Source of the DNA: Pseudomonas sp. GM74
GTDB taxonomy: Bacteria; Pseudomonadota; Gammaproteobacteria; Pseudomonadales; Pseudomonadaceae
DNA: 54,166 nucleotides
Assembly (NCBI RefSeq): GCF_000282455.1
Contig: NZ_AKJG01000120.1
Span: 1-54,166 of the forward strand
Reading direction: 5' to 3'
The stretch's first letter is position 1. Every line of letters starts with the position of its first letter. The translations under genes and the position numbers were made by a program. The notes beneath the pieces were generated by a model that was not told the DNA's origin, did no database searches, and saw only the letters and a list, made by a program, of their open reading frames with translations. Positions 1 through 8,882 of this stretch are shown piece by piece.

Positions 1-132
1 GCCTGCGAGGCTGCGTTCGGCGGCGAAGCCGTCGTGAGACCAGACGCAGCGGTGTGCCAGGAAGACCAGGCATGCGGAATTTACGACGGCTTCGCCGCCG
101 AACGCAGCCTCGCAGGCTCGGCAGCTGCTACA
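1..132. repeat. REP-like palindromic element at left edge
   Basis: A perfect 35-base inverted repeat: bases 1-35 are the exact reverse complement of 83-117, separated by 47 bases. The right arm continues into tcggcagctgctaca (118-132), so the left arm probably continues outside the window. The same words (tgtagcagctgccgag, gcgaggctgcgttcg) recur at 54081-54115. This looks like a paired REP/REPIN-type intergenic element of Pseudomonas; it has no ORF and no transposase. It could also act as an mRNA-stabilising hairpin or transcription boundary upstream of the flgF promoter. Confidence 0.75.
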
Positions 133-274
133 GGGGGGGCGGCGAACTCTTGAGGTCGACGTTTGCCGTAAGCGGCATGACACCGCCGGTTTTTCGTCTC
201 TGATACAAATCACAAATCCCCTCTGAATCCTCCAAGTCCCCTGTTTGCCGGGCCTCGCACCACCAAAAACAAGT

Positions 275-290
275 TGGTCTGCAAATTGCT
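275..290 (+). promoter_or_regulatory. RpoN (sigma-54) promoter for flgFGHIJKL
   Basis: TGGTCTG-CAAA-TTGCT matches the -24/-12 pattern, with GG and GC separated by exactly 10 bases. It lies 57 bases before the flgF start. In P. aeruginosa the flgFGHIJKL operon is a class III RpoN/FleR-dependent unit, which fits. The -24 half departs from TGGCAC at three positions. Bases 133-274 hold no gene and no other recognised signal. Confidence 0.65.
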
Positions 291-346
291 TATGGCTCAG
301 CAACACAGCAGTGGGCGGCAAACGTCCGGCAGGCAGAGGAAAGAGT

Positions 347-1087
347 GTGGACAAGTACCTTTATGTGGCAATGACCGGCGCCAGCCAGAATGCACTGGCG
401 CAAAAGGCGCATGCCAACAACCTCGCGAACATCTCCACCAACGGCTTCCAGAAAGACCTGGAGCAGGCCCGTTCGATGCCGGTGTTCGGTGACAGCTTTC
501 CGGCACGTGCGTTTGCCATGTCCGAACGCCCGGGCACGGACTTCTCCCCGGGTTCACTGGTGGAAACCGGTCGCGACCTCGACGTTGCCGTACAAGGCAA
601 CGGCTGGATTGCCGTACAGACCCCCGATGGCGGTGAAAGCTACGTGCGCACCGGCAGCCTGAACGTTGACGCCCTGGGCGTGCTGCGCGCCGGCAACGGC
701 ATGCCGGTCATGGGCAATGGCGGGCCGATTGCCGTGCCGCCCGAGCAGCAGATCGAAGTCGGCGAGGACGGCACCATCAGCATCCGCGCGATGGGCGAAG
801 GTCCGCGGGTGATGGCCGAAGTCGACCGCATCAAACTGGTCAACCCGGACCTCAAGAACATGAGCAAGGGCCTGGATGGTTCGATCCACACCAAGGACGG
901 CAAGCCTGCGCAGGCCGATGCCAACGTCAGGCTGGTGTCCGGGTTCCTCGAGTCGAGCAACGTCAATGCCGTGGAAGAGATGACCTCGGTTCTGGCCTTG
1001 TCCAAGCAGTTCGAACTGCACATCAAGATGATGAACACCGCCAAAGACGATGACCAGGCCATGGCTCGGGTCTTGCAGATCAGCTAA
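347..1087 (+). CDS. flgF: Flagellar basal-body proximal rod protein FlgF
   Basis: Rod protein of the periplasmic drive shaft, secreted through the flagellar export gate and not by Sec. The 246-residue product begins VDKYLYVAMTGAS and carries the N-terminal ANNLANISTNGFQ signature common to rod and hook proteins. The C-terminal NVNAVEEMTSVLALSKQFE matches the conserved helical tail of FlgF/FlgG. I chose the GTG at 347 because the purine-rich AGGCAGAGGAAAG sits just upstream and family members start with xDKYLY. An open frame extends to 245, but its first 34 residues look unlike FlgF and overlap the RpoN promoter. It is the first gene of flgF-L; flgG follows after 45 bases. Confidence 0.95.
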   Translation: MDKYLYVAMTGASQNALAQKAHANNLANISTNGFQKDLEQARSMPVFGDSFPARAFAMSERPGTDFSPGSLVETGRDLDVAVQGNGWIAVQTPDGGESYVRTGSLNVDALGVLRAGNGMPVMGNGGPIAVPPEQQIEVGEDGTISIRAMGEGPRVMAEVDRIKLVNPDLKNMSKGLDGSIHTKDGKPAQADANVRLVSGFLESSNVNAVEEMTSVLALSKQFELHIKMMNTAKDDDQAMARVLQIS

Positions 1088-1132
1088 TTACCAGAACGTC
1101 GCGCCGTAAAACAGGCGCACGAGGAGAATCGA

Positions 1133-1918
1133 ATGCTTCCGGCTCTATGGGTTGCCAAGACAGGCCTGTCCGCCCAGGACACCAACCTGACCACCATTTC
1201 CAACAACCTGGCCAACGTGTCGACCACGGGTTTCAAACGTGACCGCGCCGAGTTCCAGGACCTGCTCTACCAGATCAAGCGCCAGCCAGGCGCACAGTCG
1301 ACCCAGGACAGCGAGCTGCCGTCGGGTCTGCAACTGGGTACCGGTGTGCGCATCGTCGGCACCCAGAAAAACTTCACCGCCGGCAGCCTGCAAACCACCG
1401 AGCAGCCGCTGGACATGGCCATCGACGGTCGCGGGTTCTTCCAGATCCTGCAGCCGGACGGCACCACGTCCTACACCCGTGACGGTACGTTTCACCTGGA
1501 CTCCAACGGCCAGATCGTGAACGCCAGCGGCTTTGCCCTGGAGCCGGCCATTGTCATTCCGAACGAAGCGCAGACCTTTACGGTCGGCCGCGACGGGACC
1601 GTGTCCATCACCGTTGTCGGCAACCCGGCTGCCCAGGTGATCGGCAACCTGCAAACCGCCGACTTCATCAATCCGGCCGGCTTGCAAGCCGTGGGCAACA
1701 ACCTGTTCCTGGAAACCGCCGCCAGTGGCGCGCCGCAAGTTGGCACACCGGGCCTGAACGGTTTTGGCTCCACGCTGCAGAACACCCTGGAAACGTCCAA
1801 CGTCAGCACCGTTGAGGAGATGGTCAACATGATCACCACCCAGCGCGCCTACGAGATGAACTCCAAGGTGATCTCCACCGCCGACCAGATGCTCTCGTTC
1901 GTAACGCAGAATCTGTAA
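1133..1918 (+). CDS. flgG: Flagellar distal rod protein FlgG
   Basis: Builds the distal rod that crosses the P and L rings. The 261-residue protein has the usual length. The N-terminal rod signature is NNLANVSTTGFKR, the central region contains RGFFQI and YTRDG, and the C-terminal helix reads NVSTVEEMVNMITTQRAYE, all standard FlgG features. The start ATG follows GAGGAGAA at good spacing. It is homologous in overall architecture to the preceding FlgF, the classic rod-gene pair, and is followed by flgH after 52 bases. Confidence 0.97.
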   Translation: MLPALWVAKTGLSAQDTNLTTISNNLANVSTTGFKRDRAEFQDLLYQIKRQPGAQSTQDSELPSGLQLGTGVRIVGTQKNFTAGSLQTTEQPLDMAIDGRGFFQILQPDGTTSYTRDGTFHLDSNGQIVNASGFALEPAIVIPNEAQTFTVGRDGTVSITVVGNPAAQVIGNLQTADFINPAGLQAVGNNLFLETAASGAPQVGTPGLNGFGSTLQNTLETSNVSTVEEMVNMITTQRAYEMNSKVISTADQMLSFVTQNL

Positions 1919-1970
1919 TCCAGTCTATGTGGCGGCCATGAGGCTGCCTGCAACACCGTGAGGTAGGGTC

Positions 1971-2666
1971 ATGAATCGTTATGTATCTGTTCTGGCACTG
2001 AGTGGGATCACCGCGCTCGCAGGTTGCGTGCCTGCGACGCCCAAGCCCAATGACCCTTACTACGCTCCGGTGTTGCCGCGTACGCCGTTGCCGGCGGCCG
2101 CGAACAACGGCTCGATCTATCAGGCCGGTTTCGAACAGAACCTCTACACCGACCGCAAGGCGTTCCGGATCGGTGACATCATCACCATCACCCTGAACGA
2201 AAGGACCCAGGCCAGCAAAAACGCCAACTCGCAAATTGGCAAGAACAGCAAGGCCAACATCGGCCTGACTTCGCTGTTCGGCAGCAGCGCCACCACCAAC
2301 AACCCGTTCGGCGATGGCGACCTGAGCCTGAGTGCCAGTTACGAAGGTGATCGCGCGACCAAGGGTGACAGCAAGGCGGCGCAGGGCAACACCCTGACCG
2401 GTTCGATCACGGTCACCGTCGCCGATGTGTTGCCCAACGGCATCATCGCGGTACGCGGCGAGAAGTGGATGACCCTCAACACCGGTGACGAACTGGTGCG
2501 GATTGCCGGCCTGGTTCGCGCCGATGACATCGCCACCGACAACACCGTGCCGTCGACCCGTGTCGCCGATGCGCGCATCACCTACTCGGGCACCGGTTCG
2601 TTTGCCGATGCGAGTCAGCCAGGCTGGTTCGACCGTTTCTTCCTCAGCCCGCTGTTCCCTTTCTAG
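1971..2666 (+). CDS. flgH: Flagellar L-ring lipoprotein FlgH
   Basis: Outer-membrane lipoprotein forming the L ring, the bushing for the rod. 231 residues. The N-terminus is a lipoprotein signal with lipobox LAGC, predicted to be lipidated at Cys19. The mature body contains the family region GDIITITLNERTQASKNA and the C-terminal motif ITYSGTGSFADA. A GGTAGGG ribosome site precedes the ATG. The stop codon directly abuts the frame of flgI, as expected for stoichiometric ring proteins. Confidence 0.97.
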   Translation: MNRYVSVLALSGITALAGCVPATPKPNDPYYAPVLPRTPLPAAANNGSIYQAGFEQNLYTDRKAFRIGDIITITLNERTQASKNANSQIGKNSKANIGLTSLFGSSATTNNPFGDGDLSLSASYEGDRATKGDSKAAQGNTLTGSITVTVADVLPNGIIAVRGEKWMTLNTGDELVRIAGLVRADDIATDNTVPSTRVADARITYSGTGSFADASQPGWFDRFFLSPLFPF

Positions 2667-2684
2667 GTGGCTTTCCAGTTGAGC

Positions 2685-3794
2685 ATGTTGAACTTCAAAC
2701 ACCTGATGGTGGCCGCCCTGATGTTGTCTGCCGCCTTCAACGCTCAAGCCGAGCGCCTGAAGGACATCGCCAGCATTTCCGGCGTGCGTTCCAACCAATT
2801 GATCGGTTACGGCCTGGTGGTCGGGCTTAACGGCACCGGCGACCAGACGACGCAGACCCCGTTCACCCTGCAGACCTTCAACAACATGCTCTCGCAGTTC
2901 GGTATCAAGGTACCGCCGGGCTCGGGCAACGTGCAGTTGAAGAACGTCGCGGCGGTGTCGATCAGTGCCGATTTGCCGGCGTTCGCCAAGCCGGGTCAGC
3001 AGGTCGACATCACCGTTTCGTCCATCGGTAACTCCAAGAGCCTGCGCGGCGGCACCTTGCTGCTGACGCCACTCAAGGGTATCGACGGTAACGTCTATGC
3101 GGTGGCCCAGGGCAACCTGGTGGTTGGCGGTTTCGATGCGGAAGGGCGAGACGGCTCGAAGATCACCGTCAACGTTCCGTCGGCCGGTCGCATCCCCGGC
3201 GGTGCGTCGGTGGAGCGTGCGGTGCCGAGCGGTTTCAACCAGGGCAATAGCCTGACGCTGAACCTCAACCGTTCCGACTTCACCACCGCCAAGCGCATCG
3301 TCGACAAGATCAACGACATGCTCGGCCCTGGCGTGGCCCAGGCCATCGACGGCGGTTCGATTCGCGTCACCGCGCCGCTCGATCCTAGCCAGCGGGTCGA
3401 CTACCTGTCGATCCTGGAAAACCTCGAAGTCGATCCGGGCCAGGCGGTGGCGAAAGTCATCATCAACTCCCGTACCGGCACCATCGTGATCGGCCAGAAC
3501 GTCAAGGTTTCTCCGGCCGCCGTGACCCACGGCAGCCTGACCGTGACCATTACCGAAGACCCGATCGTCAGTCAGCCCGGCCCTCTGTCCAATGGCACGA
3601 CGGCGGTGGTACCGCGCTCGAAGGTCAACGCCCAGCAGGAGGCCAAGCCGATGTTCAAGTTCGGTCCGGGCACCACTCTCGACGAGATCGTGCGGGCGGT
3701 GAACCAGGTCGGCGCGGCACCGGGTGACTTGATGGCGATCCTCGAAGCGCTGAAGCAGGCCGGCGCCCTGCAAGCCGATCTGATCGTGATCTGA
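2685..3794 (+). CDS. flgI: Flagellar P-ring protein FlgI
   Basis: Periplasmic P-ring protein in the peptidoglycan layer, exported by Sec. 369 residues from the ATG at 2685. It has a signal peptide of about 22 residues ending in NAQA before ERLKDIASISGVRSNQL, the invariant beginning of mature FlgI. The rest (GYGLVVGLNGTGDQT, then NQVGAAPGDLMAILEALKQAGAL at the C-terminus) is typical. An open frame continues six codons upstream to a GTG at 2667, but the 2685 start gives a compact signal peptide and the usual family length; neither start has a strong ribosome site. flgJ starts 11 bases downstream. Confidence 0.94.
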   Translation: MLNFKHLMVAALMLSAAFNAQAERLKDIASISGVRSNQLIGYGLVVGLNGTGDQTTQTPFTLQTFNNMLSQFGIKVPPGSGNVQLKNVAAVSISADLPAFAKPGQQVDITVSSIGNSKSLRGGTLLLTPLKGIDGNVYAVAQGNLVVGGFDAEGRDGSKITVNVPSAGRIPGGASVERAVPSGFNQGNSLTLNLNRSDFTTAKRIVDKINDMLGPGVAQAIDGGSIRVTAPLDPSQRVDYLSILENLEVDPGQAVAKVIINSRTGTIVIGQNVKVSPAAVTHGSLTVTITEDPIVSQPGPLSNGTTAVVPRSKVNAQQEAKPMFKFGPGTTLDEIVRAVNQVGAAPGDLMAILEALKQAGALQADLIVI

Positions 3795-3805
3795 GGACGG
3801 CCATC

Positions 3806-5092
3806 GTGGATATGCGCAAGAGCGGTCTGGTCAGCAGCAGCGATTCGGGCTCCTATTCGGACCTCAATCGTCTGAATCAGCTCAAGGTCGGCGACAAGAA
3901 CAGCGACGGCAATATGCGCAAGGTGGCGCAGGAGTTCGAATCGCTGTTCCTCGGTGAGATGCTCAAATCCATGCGCTCGGCAACCGAAGCGCTGGGGCAG
4001 GACAATCCGATGAACACGCCGGCGGCCAAGCAGTACCAGGAAATGTACGACCAGCAACTGGCGGTTTCCATGTCCCGCGAAGGTGGAGGTATCGGCCTGG
4101 CGGACGTGCTGATGCGTCAGATGTCAAAGAACAAGCCAATGGCCCCTGGCGAGGCCGCCGCTGCATCGCTGGCCAGGCAAGAGGCTGCCAGGGCCGCCGT
4201 GGAAACGCCAGTGGCGGCAGGTACGGTGGCAATCAATGGCCCACTGTCGCGGGTCAATGGCCAGCGTCCGTTGTGGGCTTCGCGTTCAGTCCATACGCCG
4301 CAAGAAGCGGGTGAGGGTGCTCATCGCAATGACATGGCGCTGATCAATCAGCGACGCCTGGCACTGCCGCCGAAACTGGCTGACCGGTTGTTGGCCGGGC
4401 TGGTGCCTTCGGCGACGACCGCCGCCACGACGATCAACAAGACAACCCTGCCACAGCGCACGACGACCGCCGGCACGGGACCGTTGTACAACGGCGACTG
4501 GCTGGCGACCGCGCAACAATCCTCCACTGGCGGCATGCAGATCTACGGGCGCGCCATGGCGCAGATTCCTCTGGCGCCGGCGAAAAAAGCCTTCAGTTCC
4601 GCCGACCAGTTCGTCAACACCATGCTGCCGATGGCCAGGGAAGCGGCGGCCCGCATTGGTGTCGATCCACGTTACCTGGTGGCCCAGGCGGCCCTGGAAA
4701 CCGGCTGGGGCAAGTCGGTCATGCGTGCCCAGGACGGCAGCAGCAGCCACAACCTGTTCGGCATCAAGGCCGGCAACAGTTGGCAGGGCAATTCGGCGCG
4801 GGCGATCACCAGCGAATTCAGGAACGGGGAGATGGTCAAGGAGACGGCCGAGTTCCGTTCCTACGACTCCTACAAGGACAGTTTCCATGACCTTGTGACT
4901 TTGCTGCAGACCAACAATCGCTATCAAGATGTCGTGAAGTCGGCCGATAACCCAGAACAGTTTGTACGCGAGTTGCAGAGAGCCGGTTACGCAACCGACC
5001 CGAACTACGCGAGCAAGATTTCGCAGATAGCCAAGCAGATGACGAGTTACCAGAACTACGCTGCGGCGGGCGTTTCCACCACGCCTTTATAG
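3806..5092 (+). CDS. flgJ: FlgJ rod cap / peptidoglycan beta-N-acetylglucosaminidase
   Basis: Bifunctional rod-assembly protein: the N-terminal rod-capping domain (about residues 30-105, with VAQEFESLFLGEMLKSMR) and a C-terminal muramidase domain (about 270-425). The latter contains the probable catalytic Glu in AALETGWGKS and the family stretch NLFGIKAG. The two are joined by a long Ala/Thr/Pro-rich linker (about 110-265) of low complexity. At 428 residues it is longer than enteric FlgJ (about 313), the excess being the linker. The GTG start is preceded by GAGGA; an ATG two codons later is an alternative. Confidence 0.95.
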   Translation: MDMRKSGLVSSSDSGSYSDLNRLNQLKVGDKNSDGNMRKVAQEFESLFLGEMLKSMRSATEALGQDNPMNTPAAKQYQEMYDQQLAVSMSREGGGIGLADVLMRQMSKNKPMAPGEAAAASLARQEAARAAVETPVAAGTVAINGPLSRVNGQRPLWASRSVHTPQEAGEGAHRNDMALINQRRLALPPKLADRLLAGLVPSATTAATTINKTTLPQRTTTAGTGPLYNGDWLATAQQSSTGGMQIYGRAMAQIPLAPAKKAFSSADQFVNTMLPMAREAAARIGVDPRYLVAQAALETGWGKSVMRAQDGSSSHNLFGIKAGNSWQGNSARAITSEFRNGEMVKETAEFRSYDSYKDSFHDLVTLLQTNNRYQDVVKSADNPEQFVRELQRAGYATDPNYASKISQIAKQMTSYQNYAAAGVSTTPL

Positions 5093-5115
5093 GCACAAGG
5101 TATAAGGTCTGAACC

Positions 5116-7173
5116 ATGAGTTTGCTCAATATCGGGATGTCGGGGCTGAGTGCCAGTCATAGCGCCTTGGCGACTACCGGCAACAACATTGCCAACGCCG
5201 ACACCGCCGGTTACTCGCGCCAGCAAACCGTGCAGGGCACCAAGGGGTCGATTCAGTACGGCAACGTCTACGTAGGCACCGGCACGACGCTGGCCGATGT
5301 GCGCCGGGTATACAACAGCTACCTCGATGCACAGTTGCAGACCACGACGTCGCTCAACAGTGATTCGGCGGCGTACCTTGGGCAAGTCACGCCACTCGAT
5401 ACCTTGCTGTCCGACAGTGGCACCGGTCTCAATGGTGCCTTGACCAAATTCTTCGCCTCGGTACAGAACGTCAATGCCAAACCGGGCGACGACGCCTCCC
5501 GCCAGTTGTTGCTCAGCGATGCCCAGGCCCTGAGCAATCGTTTCAATTCCGTGTCCAGTCAGTTGAGCACGCAGAATGCGAACATCAACGGCAACCTGAC
5601 GAACATGGCCGATCAGGTCAACAAACTGGCCACGACCGTGGCGCAGTTGAACCAGAAAATCAGCGAGATTTCGAGCGCAGGCGGTACGCCGAATGAACTG
5701 CTCGACGCCCGCAACGAAACCATGCGCCAGCTGTCGACCTTCACCGGCGCACAGTATGTCGAGCGCGACGGCAACGTCGATGTGTACCTGGGTAGCGGTC
5801 AGCCACTGGTGATCGGCAGTACCGTCAACAAACTCGAGGCGGTGCCGGGTAAGGATGATCCGGGACGGTTGTCGCTGCAGCTCAATCGTGGCTCGAGCAC
5901 TATCGACATCACCTCGATCATGACCGGTGGTGAAATCGGCGGCCTGCTGCGTTATCGCAGCGAAGTACTCGATCCGGCCATGAACGAATTGGGTCGTGTG
6001 GCGCTGGTCGTCGCCGATCAGATGAACAGTATCCAGGCTCAGGGCATCGACAAGAACGGTGATTTCGGTTCGAACCTGTTCAACAACATCAACAGCGCCG
6101 CGCAGATGTCTCAGCGCAGTATCGCTTCCACCGGCAACAGTGCCGGCTCCGGTAACTTCGATGTGAGCATCGAGGACACGGGCAAGCTGACCATCAACGA
6201 TTACAAGGTCACGTTCACCAGTGCTACCGACTACACCGTTCAGCGCCTGCCCGATAACACGTCGATGGGCAGCTTCAGCACCACGACGACACCTGCGCCG
6301 GTGATCGACGGGTTCTCGATGACGTTCAACGGTGGGGCTGCCCAGGGCGACACTTTCAAGCTCACCCCGACACGTAACGCCTCGGCCAATATCAAAACCG
6401 AGATGACCGACTCCAAGCGTCTGGCCATCGCCGCACCGCTGGGTGCAGCGATTGCAGCGGGGGGCAGCGGCACGCTGACGATTCCGGCCAGCGGTCAACC
6501 GACCCTGACTACCAGGTTCGACCTCTACGACGCGGCCACCACCACCGCGATGCAGAACGGTATGAAGTATTCGACGCCGGTCAAAGTGGTGTTTGGCGAT
6601 CCGTCGGCTGACGGCACGACCCAGAGCTATCAATTGCTGGATGCCAAAGGTGGCGTTCTCAGCAGCGGTACCATCCAGCCGGGCCAGAACAACACCTTGA
6701 ACCTGAGCATTCCACTCAAGGACTCGACCGGTGCGCCGATCCCGCCAGCGCCTGCCACGCAGTACACCGTTAATTTCGACATGACCGTCGCCGGTTCACC
6801 TGGCAAGGGCACGGCGATCAATGTCAGCCTGAGCCAGCCAGGTTCCCTGGACAATCGAAACGGCACGGTTCTGGCGGGTCTGCAGACTGCGCAAACGGTC
6901 GACACCGGCTCGGCAAGCAAAGGTATTTCGCTGAATGATGCCTACGGCAAACTGGTCGAGGGTGTCGGTTCCAAGGCGGCACAAGGCAAGCTGGACAGTG
7001 CTGCGACCACCGCCATTCTGGCGAACGCCAAGGGCGCACGTGACTCGCTTTCGGGTGTCGACCTCGACGAGGAAACCGGCAACCTGGTCAAGTACCAGCA
7101 GTACTACACCGCCTCTTCGCAGATCATCAAGGCTGCGCAGGAAATCTTCAGCACACTGATCAACAGTCTTTAA
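5116..7173 (+). CDS. flgK: Flagellar hook-associated protein 1 FlgK
   Basis: First hook-filament junction protein. 685 residues. The N-terminus (MSLLNIGMSGLSASHSAL, then NNIANADTAGYSRQ) and the C-terminus (SGVDLDEETGNLVKYQQYY) are conserved coiled D0/D1 segments that polymerise. The centre (about residues 345-620) is a Thr/Ser/Gly-rich variable surface domain, explaining the extra length over enteric FlgK (about 550). It is followed by flgL after 13 bases with TAAGGAG between. Confidence 0.96.
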   Translation: MSLLNIGMSGLSASHSALATTGNNIANADTAGYSRQQTVQGTKGSIQYGNVYVGTGTTLADVRRVYNSYLDAQLQTTTSLNSDSAAYLGQVTPLDTLLSDSGTGLNGALTKFFASVQNVNAKPGDDASRQLLLSDAQALSNRFNSVSSQLSTQNANINGNLTNMADQVNKLATTVAQLNQKISEISSAGGTPNELLDARNETMRQLSTFTGAQYVERDGNVDVYLGSGQPLVIGSTVNKLEAVPGKDDPGRLSLQLNRGSSTIDITSIMTGGEIGGLLRYRSEVLDPAMNELGRVALVVADQMNSIQAQGIDKNGDFGSNLFNNINSAAQMSQRSIASTGNSAGSGNFDVSIEDTGKLTINDYKVTFTSATDYTVQRLPDNTSMGSFSTTTTPAPVIDGFSMTFNGGAAQGDTFKLTPTRNASANIKTEMTDSKRLAIAAPLGAAIAAGGSGTLTIPASGQPTLTTRFDLYDAATTTAMQNGMKYSTPVKVVFGDPSADGTTQSYQLLDAKGGVLSSGTIQPGQNNTLNLSIPLKDSTGAPIPPAPATQYTVNFDMTVAGSPGKGTAINVSLSQPGSLDNRNGTVLAGLQTAQTVDTGSASKGISLNDAYGKLVEGVGSKAAQGKLDSAATTAILANAKGARDSLSGVDLDEETGNLVKYQQYYTASSQIIKAAQEIFSTLINSL

Positions 7174-7186
7174 GGAGTCGTAGCCC

Positions 7187-8758
7187 ATGCGCATTTCTAC
7201 CGCCCAGTTTTACGAGTCCTCGGCAGCGAACTATCAGAAAAATTTCGCCAACGTGGTCAAGAGCAGCGAAGAGGCGAGCAGCCTGGTTCGCGTCAACACC
7301 GCAGCGGATGATCCGGTTGGCGCTTCGCGTTTGCTGCAATTGGGTCAGCAGGCTTCGATGCTCGACCAGTATTCGACCAACATGACCACCATCAAAGGCA
7401 CGCTCGGTCAGACCGAGGCGGTGATGACCAGCATCGGCAACGTGTTGCAGCGGGCCAAAGAGCTGGCGCTGGGTGCGGGCAACGCCGGTTTTACCGATGC
7501 CGACCGTCAGGCGAACGCATCCGAGCTGGGTGAGATCGAAGAGCAATTGCTCAGCCTGATGAACAGCAAGGACGAAAACGGCAAATACATCTTCGCCGGC
7601 TCCAAGGGTGATGTGGCTCCGTTCAGCCGCAACACCGATGGCACCTACAGCTACAACGGCGACCAGGTGACCCTCGACCTGCCAATTGGCGACAATCAAT
7701 CGATGGCTTCCAACAGCACCGGTTGGGACGTGTTCCAGCAGGCGATCAACACCAACCGTACGTCCGCCACGCTCACTTCGCCAGCGGTGGATGACGGTCG
7801 TGTCGCGTTGTCCAACGGTCAAGTCGCGTCGGATGTCACCTACAACGCCAAGTTCCGTAGCGGTGAGCCTTACACCGTGGAGTTCTTGAGCAGCACTCAG
7901 CTGAAAATCACCGATGCGCTGGGTAACGACGTAACGTCTGAAGCGGGCCAGAACGGCGTGTTCAACTCCAACAACGCAGCCACGCAAACCGTGAGCTTTC
8001 GCGGCGTTGATCTGAAGCTCAATATTAACCTCAAGGCAGGTGACAGTGCCGACCCGGACGCGGCAATTGCCGGCCACAGTTTCACCCTGGCGGCCAAACC
8101 GGACAGCTTCAATACCTCGCGCAGCCCGGGCAATCCTTCGAGCGCCCTGGTGACAGGAGCCTCGGTGACCAACAGCACTGACTACCATGCCAGCTTCCCG
8201 GGCGGCGGTGCCGTGCTCAAGTTCACCAGCGCTACGGATTTCGAGCTGTATGCCGCGCCGGTGACGGCTGACAGCACGCCAGTGTCGACCGGCACCATGG
8301 CCGGCACTACCGCAACCGCATCGGGTGTTTCGTTCACCGTCGCCGGCACACCGGGCGCAGGTGACCAGTTCTCGGTAGCGGTCAACACGCACCAGACCCA
8401 GAACGTTCTGGATACGGTCAGCCAACTGAAAATGGCCCTGTCGACACCGACCAACAATAATCCGATCGCCATTCAGAAAATGAATGCGGCAGTCACAGCC
8501 GGTATCGGCAACCTGGCCAGCGGCATCGATCAACTGGCCGCCGGTGTCAGTTCTGTGGGTGGTCGCGGTGCATCGCTGGTGACCCAGGCTGACATCAATC
8601 AGAGTCTGGTACTGGCCAACACGCAGACCCAGGGCGCCATTCGCGACTCCGATCCGGCTGAAGTGATGACCCGCCTGACCCTGCAGCAAACCATGCTGCA
8701 GGCATCGCAATTGGCGTTCAGCAAGATCGCTCAGTTGGGCCTGTTCAACAAAGTCTGA
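7187..8758 (+). CDS. flgL: Flagellar hook-associated protein 3 FlgL
   Basis: Second junction protein, placed between FlgK and flagellin; a flagellin paralogue. 523 residues. The N-terminal D0/D1 helix (MRISTAQFYESSAANYQ) and C-terminal helix (LTLQQTMLQASQLAFSKIAQLGLF) are conserved. The middle (about 165-410) is a large variable insert, so the protein is much longer than enteric FlgL (about 317). It ends the flgF-L operon. The 124 bases to the first glycosyltransferase contain no clear terminator, so read-through into the island is possible. Confidence 0.96.
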   Translation: MRISTAQFYESSAANYQKNFANVVKSSEEASSLVRVNTAADDPVGASRLLQLGQQASMLDQYSTNMTTIKGTLGQTEAVMTSIGNVLQRAKELALGAGNAGFTDADRQANASELGEIEEQLLSLMNSKDENGKYIFAGSKGDVAPFSRNTDGTYSYNGDQVTLDLPIGDNQSMASNSTGWDVFQQAINTNRTSATLTSPAVDDGRVALSNGQVASDVTYNAKFRSGEPYTVEFLSSTQLKITDALGNDVTSEAGQNGVFNSNNAATQTVSFRGVDLKLNINLKAGDSADPDAAIAGHSFTLAAKPDSFNTSRSPGNPSSALVTGASVTNSTDYHASFPGGGAVLKFTSATDFELYAAPVTADSTPVSTGTMAGTTATASGVSFTVAGTPGAGDQFSVAVNTHQTQNVLDTVSQLKMALSTPTNNNPIAIQKMNAAVTAGIGNLASGIDQLAAGVSSVGGRGASLVTQADINQSLVLANTQTQGAIRDSDPAEVMTRLTLQQTMLQASQLAFSKIAQLGLFNKV

Positions 8759-8882
8759 GTCAGGGCCTTCCCGATGACCTCGCGAAGGCTTTCGACAACC
8801 GAGTGAAAACCGTCTTTCTTCTGCGGTTCAGGGAGTCTTGCTTCATCCAGGCAAGCTCCCGCCGCTCGCGAGTTCCCCTGCC

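Noticed and set aside
1..132. Insertion-sequence terminal repeats or a MITE carrying a gene
   Set aside because: No transposase or target-site duplication is seen; the arms and the match at the other window edge fit a REP/REPIN element better.
245..346. N-terminal extension of flgF
   Set aside because: The open frame reaches 245, but it overlaps the RpoN promoter and the added residues do not resemble any rod protein.
1833..3773. 646-codon minus-strand open frame opposite flgH and flgI
   Set aside because: It is a shadow of high-GC coding sequence: Arg/His/Gln-rich, no recognisable domain, and entirely opposite two well-identified genes. The same applies to long minus-strand frames at 5056-6633, 7160-8710, 19232-21442, 39056-40987, 42437-44515 and 48410-50593.
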